From the NCBI GenBank assembly GCA_030490835.1, contig CM059974.1, positions 3,851,501 to 3,915,500 of the forward strand: a DNA stretch of 64,000 bases. Direction: 5' to 3'. Source of the DNA: Annona cherimola. Its lineage: Eukaryota; Streptophyta; Magnoliopsida; Magnoliales; Annonaceae. Below are positions 17,072 through 27,370 of the stretch, in pieces. The first letter of the stretch is position 1. Each line of letters begins with the position of its first letter. A program made the translations under genes and the position numbers. The notes beneath the pieces were generated by a model. That model had not been told where the DNA came from, made no database searches, and saw only the letters and a list, made by a program, of their open reading frames with translations.

Positions 17072-17110
17072 TCAGAAAAAAGTGACAGCAATTAAGGTGG
17101 AGACCTGATC

Positions 17111-17506
17111 TTCTACGACCGGTCGGAAATCCGGTGATTTCCGACCGGTCAAAAAAATATTTTTTTTTTTATTTTTTTTGAAAAATAATTTTATAAACAT
17201 GTTAATCTAGTTATATTTAATCTATAAACCAAATTTTACCATTTTTTGGATATGTATATATATTTATTTTGGATTTTTAAATACAGGGGTATTTAAGTCA
17301 TTTTAAGAATATTTAAAATGACTTAAATACCCCTGTATTTAAAAATCCAAAATAAATATATATACATATCCAAAAATGGTAAAATTTGGTTTATAGATTA
17401 AATATAACTAGATTAACATGTTTATAAAATTATTTTTCAAAAAAAATAAAAAATATATATATTTTTTGACCGGTCGGAAATCACCGGATTTCCGACCGGT
17501 CGTAAA
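17111..17506. mobile_element. 396-bp palindromic foldback element B
   Basis: Two arms of about 190 bp are near-perfect inverted copies around about 17310. A TGATC direct repeat sits at the presumed borders (17106-17110 and 17507-17511). The terminal module is a palindrome in its own right: GACCGGTCGGAAATC, a 4-bp turn, then GATTTCCGACCGGTC. The inner arm GTTAATCTAGTTATATTTAA resembles the inner arm of element A, although the terminal modules differ. No coding capacity. Confidence 0.8.
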
Positions 17507-17948
17507 TGATCAGTCGGCATTAAGGTGGGCCACCTGATACTAACAATTTATCTTTGACAAGGCCAAGTCGGTCGATCGACCCAATATGCGAATCGTGATC
17601 TGAAATACCAGCTGGCAACATCACAAGAATTCCACCATTTCACGAGTCTTTTTATTATTATTATTTTTTAAGGTTTCTTGGTAAGCATGGCCGGATGTTT
17701 GCAGTCCACACATGCATGCTGCGGATCTCCCAAACGAAATGCACTGCTGATGCATGTCGAGGGTGCCGCCAAAAAGGGCAGCTTTTGAAATTTCCTGGGA
17801 ATTTTGTCTGTCACTATCCGTTGGTTGTGGAGAGTAGAGGCAGAAATAAAATCTCATCCATGCCACTTCTATTTCTGTCCATAAATCCACAAAAAGCGAA
17901 GATGGGAGGTTTCTCCTCGAACTGGAAGCCTTTTCTTCCGTTTGCTCC

Positions 17949-20900
17949 ATGGCTTTCTCTTGCGTGATTCCCCGGTTTTCCGCCTATCCCCACCATCCAA
18001 CCGATACAACATAGTCAGCAGAAAGCATCAAATTTCAGCAGGCCAGATTCCCCGTTTCTTCTTCTATTTCTTCGTGGGCCTCGTCAGAACCACCCCAGCT
18101 AAGAGAAATTTCCATAAACCAAAGAGCTTTTGGGCATAGACCTCGGTTTCTGCAAATGGGCCTCGGTGACAAAAGGTTGCTTCGTCAGGTTCATGCCAAT
18201 TCTGCGAACTCTGAAAGCAGTGGGAGCACTTCCATCGTAAACCAAACAGTGAGTGGTGGTGGATTTTTTGATCTCTTTTTTTTTTTTTTTTGGGATCAGT
18301 GCTGAATTGTGGATCAATCTATGAAATTATGTTATTTGAGTCGCCTGAGATTATTTTGATGTAAAACAAATGTTCAGAGAAATTCTGAGTTACTGACTAT
18401 TGTTAGCAGAACAAGGAATGATGTTTTTGGTCATCAAGTAAGAAATAATGATCTGGAATATACTGTCATTGTTAGGAGGTGAAATAGAAGCTTTGACACC
18501 CATTGGCTTTTACATACCGTAATCTGACTACCAGTCATCATCAGGAATTCACTGCACTGGCACCACGGCCACAAAAAAATTCTCCTAATACTGAAATCAT
18601 ATACGGATAGATGCTGGAAATGAAAGAACAGAAAGATAGAAGTGCAAATGTGCAACTATTTAGTTCCAATCCAAATTGTGCCATTAATTAGATGTTTGTG
18701 TCGACCAACAAACAAGCAGAATGCGCATTTTGTAAAGTTTAGCTGGTTCGTGTTTGCAGGTGGTTGGAATATTGCATTTGGCTGTGTCACTGGGGATTAT
18801 TCTGGCAATGGATAAGCTCCTAAAGCAGGCATTTGTTGCTGCAGCAATCAAGTTCCCAAGTTCTCTTTTTGGGATGTTTTGTGTGTTCTCTATTTTACTG
18901 GTTCTTGATTCCACTGCCACTTCTGCTGCAACAAGCCTGATGAACTTTTTTGAGCCAGCAACATTGTTTATCCAGAGATGGCTCCCTCTATTTTATGTTC
19001 CATCTCTGGTGGTGTTGCCTCTGGCAGTGAAGGATATCCCTGCAGCTTCAGGACTCAAGATCTTGCTTATAGTAGGTATTAGCTTCTTCAACAGTCGCAC
19101 TTTGATATTCAGTGGTTTCGACGAAAGGCTTAGTCTAGATGCAATTGATTTCAATTTTTAGTGGTTCAGCAACCAATGGAGATGAAATGACTCAGGAACA
19201 AATGCATTCTCTGTCCTTTGTTGTGGGGAGATATTAGGCCTGAAATCTTTGGAAAATTGCACTGCATAACCAAAAGTCGAAAATAATTCCTCATTCATGT
19301 AACAACAATAATGACGTCTGTCTTGCTTGTTTCTGCAGTTGGTGGGTGGCTAGCATCGCTTTTTGTTGCAGGCTACACAGCACTCACTGTGAGAAAGATT
19401 GTGAAGACTGAAATGATACCTGCAGAACCAATGGCAAAACCTTCTCCATTTTCAAGTTTTGAGTCTGCATTGCTTACCCCAATAGCACTCGGAACAACTG
19501 CGAGAACGAGCCTTCCTTTCTTACTAGCTGCCACTGTCTTAGGATACATGGTTGGTTCTGGGTAATGCACTCACCATCTTTATCAGCTCAGTGCTGAACA
19601 TCATAGCCTGCGTTGCAATGAGACGATGATTGTGTCTTTGGTTTTGCTTTGCTTGGCAGTCTCCCTTCCAATGTCAAGACACTCTTTCATCCTATCATTT
19701 GCTGTGCTTTGTCAGCGGATGTGGCTGCAATAGCTTTTGGGTATTTCTCCCGATCCGGAACGGATGCTGTTCTAGGTTCACCACCCACTTCTATTCTTCA
19801 TTCCTTTGTTCCATAGAATTCATCAAATTTCCATCATGTTGTGATGCATGTAACCATTTAAAATGGTTTCAAATGTGATACTTAAATGTAATTCTGTTCC
19901 ATTTATGTTTTCTTGCGAGTCATCGGCCATACTACTACTGATTAAAGAGTTGAAATTTTGGTGAGATGGTTTCTGAACTTTACACTAGAAAGATAGGGCT
20001 GAGCATAAGTTTTTTACTTTCTATTTGATTGTATACTCAAATGGCCCATAGGTAGAAATTATGGCAGATCAAAACATCCCTTTGTAGCTTATATACATGT
20101 TTGGCAATCATGAAAACATGTCAACCTAAAACTTTTCATTCTCCCCAACTACCCTATTTTTTAATCATTGTCTCGCTTCTTTTGATACAACTACCCTACT
20201 TTTCAATCATTTCTCTACAACTAACCTATCTATTTTAACTTTATTCTATTTACTCCTCATCATTAGCCCTACCGTATTACATCACTTCTCCCATTTCAAA
20301 ATTTTTAAATCAAAAACTTTTCTTTCAAAAGTTTTATCAAATGTCAAACATAAAGAAGCAGCACCGCCTATTGCCGGATATTTCTATATGTCACCAGGAA
20401 ACCTCTACGCAGTTGTAGAGAAATCATGAAAGTGCCAGAGCTTTCTAGAAAGTTATAGAGAAGAATAGAGAAATCATGAAGGTACCGGAGTTCTCTAGAA
20501 AGTTCTAGAGAAGAATAGAGAAATCATGAAGGAACCGGAGTTCTCTAGAAAGTTCTAGAGAAGAAGGGTGTGTAGAATTCTAGAACCTTCCAGACTTCTC
20601 TTGAATCCTCTAAGAGCTCCAAGAAGATCAAGACATTTCAGGAGAGTTCTAGGGAATTCCAAAGAGAAGGTGGGAAGATTCTAGAAAGTGATCCTAACCG
20701 TCCACTCAAGGACATGTGGCGAAATCCAGAGAGCTCCAAGGGGAGGAGAGAGCCTATAAAAGGGGACAACCCTTTCCTATGGACAAGTAGTTTTGTGTGA
20801 GTGTGATGAGTGCTTGTTGTGTGCATGTGAGTTGGAGTGGGAGCTTATAAAGTGAGAGTGTCCAAATTATTTTGTGTGTAATATATTTGTTATAAATAAT

Positions 20901-23431
20901 ATTTTATCTTAGAGCATCCATTCTTCAACAAGTGGTATCAGAGCCAAGGGTCGGGGACCGTGGTTCGTGAAGGCTACACCAGCTAGACAAAATACGAGGA
21001 GATTCTGCACGTACGCAGTCTGGGACTGTGAAGCCGATTGGTCTGGGACCAAGCTTATTTTGAAATATGCAAGGCATCAGGGTATTGTGATGCCGATTAT
21101 GCTGGAGACCATGACACAAGAAGATCAACCACTGGATATATATTTGATCTCGGATCAGCGGCAGTCTCATGGTGCAGCAAGAGACAGCCAACTGTATCTC
21201 TATGAACTACTGAAGCAGAGTATAGAGCAGCAGCTATGACAGCACAGGAAACTAAGTGGCTGATGCAGCTTATGAAAGATTTACACCAACCTGTTGATTA
21301 TTCAGTGCCTCTATATTGCGATAATGAGTCTGCTATACGCATAGCAGAGAATCCAGTATTCCATGCTAGAACCAAGCATGTTGAAGTACATTATCATTTT
21401 ATACGAGAAAAGGTGTTATACGGAGAAATCAAGATGGAACACATCAACACAGAAGATCAAGTTGCAGACATATTTACCAAAGGGCTTACTAGAGAAAAAT
21501 TTGAAAAACTCAGAAGTCGAATTGGTATGGCAACCAGAGTGGAGTTAAAAGAGAAAGTCGGTGCTGAGGGGGAGAATTAAAGAAGCAGCACCGCCTATTG
21601 CCGGATATTTCTAGATGTCACCAGGAAACCTCTACGCAGTTGTAGAGAAATCATGAAAGTGCCGGAGCTCTCTAGAAAGTTCTAGAGAAGAATAGAGAAA
21701 TCATGAAGGTACCGGAGTTCTCTAGAAAGTTCTAGAGAAGAATAGAGAAATCATGAAGGAACCGGAGTTCTCTAGAAAGTTCTAGAGAAGAAGGGTGTGT
21801 AGAATTCTAGAACCTTCCAGACTTCTCTTGAATCCTCTAAGAGCTCCAAGAAGATCAAGACATTTCAGGAGAGTTCTAGGGAATTCCAAAGAGAAGGTGG
21901 GAAGATTCTAGAAAGTGATCCTAACCGTCCACTCAAGGACATGTGGCGAAATCCAGAGAGCTCCAAGGGGAGGAGAGAGCCTATAAAAGGGGACAACCCT
22001 TTCCTATGGACAAGTAGTTTTGTGTGAGTGTGATGAGTGCTTGTTGTGTGCATGTGAGTTGGAGTGGGAGCTTATAAAGTGAGAGTGTCCAAATTATTTT
22101 GTGTGTAATATATTTGTTATAAATAATATTTTATCTTAGAGCATCCATTCTTCAACAAAACACACTAGGTCATTTACTTTTTTATTGCTTTCTAATGCTC
22201 TAACATCTCGTGCAGGGGACTACCTGACAAAGGTGTCATCAAATCCTGGAGCTGGTGATATTCTGATGGGATTCTTAGGATCTGTCATTATTTCTTTTGC
22301 TTTTTCCATGTTTAAACAGAGGAAGGTAACCTTTTTGGCCCCACATTACATGGCAATCGAATGATTTATGCTAAAGACACTTGTGCATTCTCGTGTTAAT
22401 GACCTATTGCATTTCTCTGTAGCTTGTCAAGAGGCATGCAGCAGAGATTTTTTCGTCGGTGATAATTGCGACAATTTTCTCTTTGTACTCAACTGCTATC
22501 TTAGGGCGCTTGGCTGGACTGGAGCAATCTTTAAGCATATCAATTCTACCAAGATGCATAACGGTAGCTTTGGCTCTCAGCATCGTGTCATTCTTCGATG
22601 GTAACCTCCCGCCCCACCTCCAACATGAAAACATTCCTTGTTGAGTTGTAAATGTATCTCTTTTGAACTTTTCTGACTGATATAGTCCATGTTTTGGAAC
22701 ACAAGAAAATAAATAGTAACTTTGGAATGGAAAGAACAGCAGAGCATGGTCCAAAGTGACCCGTATGAAACTTCTGCTCAGATTATTTCACTTTGATTAC
22801 CTGACTGCATCCAGCCACGTCCTCAGGAAAAATTTTCAATAGAAAAGGATTGTAGGAATTTTAATTGAAGTGACTTCATTTCTTCAGCAATTCTCTGTCC
22901 AATCATAAGCCTTCCCATCTTATCCATTCTTGTCTCTATTTATGTCTTTTGTCAATCATAACAACGATGTACTATCAATTATTCTCATGATGATTACTTC
23001 TCTTTTCTTTGTTTTTTTCTTTTTTCTTTTTTTTTTTTCTTCTTTTTTGTTTCAGGTAGCAATCCTTCTCTCACTGCAGCGGTAGTTGTACTAACTGGCC
23101 TTGTGGGGGCAAATTTCGTGCAAGCAGTGCTAGACAGACTTCAGCTGTTTGATCCCATTGCTCGAGGATTAGCAACTGCTTCAAGGTATTTGTGGCAAAC
23201 ATCTATGATTGGTAGACTGCAATACTTTTCTCTTACTGTCTTCTATGAACTAAAGTTAGCTCTTGTGATGGTTGCTACAGTGCTCATGGTCTGGGGACAG
23301 CAGCATTGTCAGCCAAGGAGCCTGAGGCTCTTCCTTTCTGCGCCATTGCTTATGCATTGACCGGAATCTTCGGGTCGCTGCTGTGCTCAATTCCAGCAGT
23401 GAGACAAAGCTTGATTTTGATTGTGGGATGA
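17949..23431 (+). CDS. PLGG1: Plastidal glycolate/glycerate translocator 1, with in-frame stop
   Basis: LrgA/LrgB-type carrier of the chloroplast inner envelope that exports glycolate and imports glycerate in photorespiration. Eight exons: 17949-18248, 18760-19075, 19339-19561, 19660-19775, 22216-22325, 22423-22600, 23056-23185 and 23281-23431. All junctions are GT-AG and in phase, about 507 codons. Exon 1 is a Ser-rich transit peptide ending [11 protein letters not shown]. The body has many hydrophobic helices, with [90 protein letters not shown] and [20 protein letters not shown]. Two defects are seen. TAG at 18012-18014 lies in frame, 21 codons after the ATG. After [11 protein letters not shown] the sequence jumps to [10 protein letters not shown] where the family, as I recall it, has about 13 more residues of a membrane helix. 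Either this copy is decaying or these are sequence errors. The next in-frame Met (18156) would discard the transit peptide. Confidence 0.9.
20351..20930 (+). repeat. 5' LTR of the Copia element
   Basis: This LTR contains three tandem copies of a roughly 50-bp unit (GAGAAATCATGAAGG ... TTCTAGAGAAGAA; about 20420-20570) and a TATA-like TATAAAAGGGG near 20754. It ends TTCTTCAACA directly before the primer-binding site. It is nearly identical to 21578-22157. Confidence 0.85.
21061..21580 (+). pseudogene. Copia RNase H fragment with internal stop
   Basis: The frame reads [26 protein letters not shown], then a TGA (21203-21205) exactly where the family has a serine before TTEAEY. It resumes as [43 protein letters not shown] and DIFTKGL. 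These are the Copia RNase H catalytic motifs followed by the usual C-terminal tail. The upstream boundary with the leader is a deletion joint near 21060. It is not translatable as one protein. Confidence 0.85.
21578..22157 (+). repeat. 3' LTR of the Copia element
   Basis: A 580-bp copy of the 5' LTR with about four substitutions, including TTTCTAGATG for TTTCTATATG near its start. It follows the purine tract and ends TTCTTCAACA, directly before the AAACA duplication. Confidence 0.85.
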
Positions 23432-25217
23432 GAACTTCTGACCAGACATCCATGTGCTGCTTCACTTGTTGCTGTACATTCTTTACGAGACATTTCAACA
23501 TATGATAATGCCATTGATGTGTGATCCAGGATTCCCTCAAGATCAGAGACTGAAATTGAAATCATTCTTTTGAAAATATTGTTGTTCTGATGAGAATCAC
23601 ATCGTTTGTGATGATTTGCTGTCTGCTTGCCTTCCCTTTCTATGATCATCTTTCTTTTTATTTCCTCCGTTTATTATGGATGTGTTTGGATTCTCTAAAT
23701 ATATTGTAGGAGTGTTTGTTTTCCACAAAAATAAACGGTTGAAATTTAAAAATATTGTTTAAGGACTTTGCTACATAGAAGCAGTTCTATAACTTCCAAT
23801 TTTAATATATTACAATCTATTTTTAATATTTAACATCATTTGTTTAGTTAGGAGACTAAATTTTATCCGAATCAATTGTGTACAAGTCATATATTTTTTT
23901 ACGTAAATTATAAAAATATTTAAAATCGTTTGCAATATATTAAAATATAATAATACTTTACTAAATCATTTATCCACAAAATAATGACACTTTAAACAGT
24001 TTAGATATTAAAAAATACAACTTTAAAATTAATATATAGTGTTAAACTATTTTATCATGTTAATTCCATACGTTTATGAATAGAGCTCGTGCAAAGTGAT
24101 ACTAGACATAATAATAATGTAAATGATTCTAAATATAATATATAAAGTGTATTTTTCGTATTAAAAATGAAAGAAATTACATTAGAAAAAAGGCTTCACA
24201 AAAGAGAAGCACGTGTCGAGTATTGAATTATTAGCCTTTTCCAAATTATTATTATAGCATTATGATACTTGTGAAGATGGACCTAAATAATTTATAGCAT
24301 TATGATACTTGTGAAGATGGACCTAACCAGACTTTGACGGAAATGATTTTGGTATTTAAAATGATATTAAAGATGAATGATTAAATTGGATTTTGATTTA
24401 AGCAAGAAAGGTGGGTTCCGCGAATTCAATTGGGTAGAACCGGTTCCACTAGATTGGGACCTGCTACCGCTACAAATTATATTTCTTAATATTAAATATA
24501 ATATTTGATATCTGATCCTCGGTTTTGAAAGCTATCGGACGGCATACGCAGGAAATAATAATAAATAATGAGCAAGCAAGAGACAAAACGGTCAAAGGGA
24601 AGGCTGCGTATTTCCGTATCCATCAGCAATGGGATGAAGGCTGATGGGCGTTCGAGGAGACACCGCGCGAAGTTCTTATATGCTGGGCAGACGACTCCTC
24701 GTGATACGCGGGCTCTCGTAACTGTCGCGCATGGCATGAATAACCTCGAATTTCAACTGCAAGGATCGTCCGATTACTCCATCCCCAAATCAGACATGCC
24801 AACATATTCCCACCAATAATCAATTCTCAGGCACGGGTTTGGAGGAATAGAATCATGGGGTTCATTTTCTTCCTCGCACATCAGCCGTCCAATTAATAAT
24901 TGTGGGTGACAAGTCTTATCGCACTGGCGTTGCTATTATGATCTTGGGGTTGGGGGGGGCTTATTCCATCCGTTCCTTGTGGTGGAAATTCTGGGGAATT
25001 GGGGGGCACCCGAGTATCATCTATCGCAGTCAAGCAGAGTATGGAAGTTGTTCTTGTTGCCACTTTCTTCTGCTTTGGAAAGTAGAGAAAGGCACAGCCT
25101 TTTCCTGAGCCACTGCACGCCCAACAACATCCAAGCAAAAAATGCTCCAAAGTCACATGCTATTTACAGCGACTGGGACGGGCAGGAAGAAGCGCTTATC
25201 ATAGATCTTCCTAACAC
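23432..25217. other. PLGG1 3' flank and upstream region of the BPC gene
   Basis: AT-rich sequence follows PLGG1. A 40-bp tandem duplication (unit TAGCATTATGATACTTGTGA ...) starts at about 24255. From about 24490 base composition becomes more balanced and includes a GGGGTTGGGGGGGG run (about 24946). I infer that the part just before 25218 is the first, non-coding exon of the BPC gene, because a good donor (CAC|GTAAGC) occurs there. No protein gene was recognised. Confidence 0.45.
24255..24334. repeat. 40-bp tandem duplication
   Basis: The block TAGCATTATGATACTTGTGA and its continuation occur twice in a row, 40 bp apart, with apparently no differences over the shared 32 bp. It is non-coding, downstream of PLGG1. 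Confidence 0.7.
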
Positions 25218-26409
25218 GTAAGCCTTTCCTGCCGCAGTCTTTCTTTCTTTTGGGTTTCTCTGTTTTCCGTTTTTCTTTTGATTTGTGAGGAATCTTGGGT
25301 TGCTTGAATTTTCGCTGCTTTTTTCTTATCTTTTGGATTTACGGGTTGTTTTGTTTTGTTTACCCTTGTATTGTTTTTATGTCATGGGTGTTTGCATTTT
25401 CACCCATTGGTGCTGAAAATTTCAATGCTTGAACCTATGGTAGACGAGTTTTTGCGCGTTTGCTCGTGGTTTCGTGGTCTCTGTTGAAGTCCTGATATCG
25501 GTTTCTAAATTCCTGGCATGGTTCGAGCTCCCATGGCAAAAATTTCCGTATTAGCATTGCTCCACTCTTACAAGCTTCTGTGTTGGTTGGATAAATTTCT
25601 TACGGCATCTCGGCTCCCGTGGAATTATCTTCTTATAAATTGAGGGATTGTGGGGTTTCTTCTCCAGTAAATTAATGTTTGAAAGTAAGCTTGCAGTTGG
25701 ATGGAAGCATTCCTTGGTTACTTGTATTGTTGTCATTTGGTGATCGGTAGGTTTTAGGTGGATTTCGTCTAGTGGATAACTACCGCCTGTGTATATTGTT
25801 GGTTTCATATAAGCCGAAGCCAACCTGAATCCATTGCTAATGAATACACTAGATTCCACCAAGTATGTAAAGAGCGAGAATACGGTCTACATGAGACTGC
25901 TAGTGTGAGGTCTTCTCTTTTTACACTTTTCCCCGCGGTAACAGGACTCCTCTTTATATAGAGTCTACTCATCCTAACTTCTATTAGAATAATACTCATC
26001 ACTGTATTGAAGATAGATTTCTAGAGATCATGAAAAACTTCTTCGGTAAATATAGATGGTGGTTTTTTTGGAAGCACGAATATGCATATTTGAATTTTAT
26101 TAGAAATTTTTCTGAGCAGATATGCGGGAATGATAAATTGGTTTCTATTGTGATTATGGTATTTGTCAGTAAATTATCTTATTCATTTGAAAAATTTTGG
26201 TGTTCTTGTTCAATGGATGCCATGGTATCATTTTTAAATGGTCTTGAAGTGAGTTTCAGATCTTCTTTGATGTATTCATTCTTGCATACTTGCTTTTGTT
26301 TCTTGGATGGCTTTGTTTATCATAGTAACTTTGCAATTTGACTTCTCTCTGGTCAGTCCAGGGAGCTATGTGTGTATATCTGTTCATATGGATAGGTTTT
26401 GCCAAGTGT

Positions 26410-26959
26410 GGCGTGTTTGGGAAGCAATAAAACTTTTGAATGAAAAGCTTTTGATATAAAAGCTTTTGAAATAGGAGAAAATAATGAGATATAATAAAGG
26501 TAATGATGATGAGTAAAGAAAATAAAATTAAAATAGAAAGTTAGTTATATGGACAGATGTGTAGAAACAATTGAAAAATAAAGTAATTGTATAAAAAGAT
26601 GTGAATGAGTAATTAAAAAATGGGGCAGTTGTGGAGAGTGACAAGTGTTAGGGTGTGTTCGGTTAACATTAAAATTTTTCACCAAAAATTTTTCAACTTA
26701 AAACTTTCCACTCTCTATAACTACCATATCTTACTATAAATCTACCCGACTTTACAATCATTTATACGCAACTACTCATACAACTAACTTATCTATTTTA
26801 ACTTTATTTTTTTTACTCTTTATGACTATTTCTATCATGTCACATTATTTTCTTTCATTTCAAAAACTTTTACAGTAAATAAAAACTTTTTTTTCAAAAG
26901 TTTTATCACTTTCCAAACACACCTAGTTTTAAAAGTTTTGTAGTTAAACAAACATGCCC
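26410..26959. mobile_element. Tourist-like MITE (outer) interrupted by a related MITE
   Basis: The left end GGCGTGTTTGGGAAG and the right end AACAAACATGCC are near-inverse. The two halves (26410-26651 and 26924-26959) form one AAAACTTTTGAAT-type element once the insertion at 26652-26923 is removed. Confidence 0.6.
26652..26923. mobile_element. Tourist-like MITE (inner, nested)
   Basis: A 272-bp element with terminal inverted repeats GGTGTGTTCGG and CCAAACACACC, flanked by a 3-bp duplication TAG (26649-26651 and 26924-26926). This is the PIF/Harbinger-type signature. It sits in opposite orientation inside a relative of itself and is the best-preserved copy of the family in the window. Confidence 0.72.
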
Positions 26960-27370
26960 TATATATGTAGCTTGTCATGTGGTTGCAGCACGTTGAATAA
27001 TTGAAGAACACAGTGTCCTGATTTCCCTATGATATAAAGCAAACGAAAACAGAGCTGCATTGCTCAGGGACTTCTCTTTCCCTTTTCCTCATAGAACCAG
27101 TGTTTGGTACTTACTGATTCAACCCAAAATGGACTGTCAACTGGGTACTGATTTCTGTTGCTGGGAAGTGATTTCAGTTGAAAAAGGCTTCCACCCTCTG
27201 GCTGCACTATGGAACCCTGCATTGGCATTATCTATTTCTAAGCATGATGTCACTCTCTGTATTTTGTCTTTGATTTGTTAACATTCTATGGTTGTTGCAG
27301 CATGCAAATTTAATTTGTTTCCATGGATTAAAGAAAAAGCGACTGGGCTGCACTTCTTGTGAGTGCATAG

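Larger units (their letters stand above)
15136..17948. other. Intergenic region rich in foldback elements
   Basis: The cytidylyltransferase (-) and PLGG1 (+) genes are divergent, so promoters lie at both ends. A degenerate array of about 28-30-bp units (GCAAATGACC type) is visible at about 15790-15930. It resembles the terminal repeats of MULE-like elements but no inverted partner was found. A MULE-like element (16133-16580) and two large palindromes (16652-17071 and 17111-17506) follow. No coding sequence was recognised. Confidence 0.6.
20351..22157 (+). mobile_element. Short non-autonomous Copia LTR retrotransposon
   Basis: An 1807-bp element lies inside PLGG1 intron 4 in the gene's orientation. 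Two 580-bp LTRs differ at about four positions, so insertion is fairly recent. A perfect 5-bp duplication, AAACA, borders it (20346-20350 and 22158-22162). LTR ends are TA...CA rather than TG...CA. A primer-binding site TGGTATCAGAGCC (20933, initiator Met-tRNA type) follows the 5' LTR, and a purine tract GAGGGGGAGAA precedes the 3' LTR. The 647-bp interior retains only a leader and part of RNase H; gag, protease, integrase and most of reverse transcriptase are gone, so it could move only with help. Confidence 0.88.
20095..22166. mobile_element. Tourist-like MITE split by a Copia insertion, PLGG1 intron 4
   Basis: The left part (about 20095-20350) starts with ATGTTTGGCAA and has the AAAACTTTTC/ACTACCCTA composition of the family seen at 26652-26923. 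Removing the Copia element and one copy of its 5-bp duplication rejoins TTTATCAAATGTC to AAACACACTAG, the usual right end of this MITE family. The retrotransposon therefore landed in the MITE terminal repeat. Confidence 0.6.
25218..27300 (+). other. Probable 5'UTR intron of the BPC gene
   Basis: The donor CAC|GTAAGC at 25218 and the acceptor TTGTTGCAG ending at 27300 fit a 2.1-kb leader intron. The coding start follows 70 bp later. Leader introns are common in this family, but this is inference. The interval contains nested MITEs (26410-26959) and no recognised coding sequence. Confidence 0.45.

Noticed and set aside
16652..17506. Palindromes read as a CRISPR array or a microRNA gene
   Set aside because: There are no spaced identical repeats. 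The 9-bp target duplication on A and relatives elsewhere point to mobile elements; siRNA production is possible but unproven.
18012..18014. TAG in PLGG1 exon 1 as the end of a tiny intron
   Set aside because: The only GT between the ATG and this TAG would give an intron of about 50 nt, below the usual plant minimum, so it is treated as a true in-frame stop.
19630..19878. Open frame overlapping PLGG1 exon 4
   Set aside because: Wrong frame relative to the conserved exon reading [17 protein letters not shown], and it runs into intron sequence.
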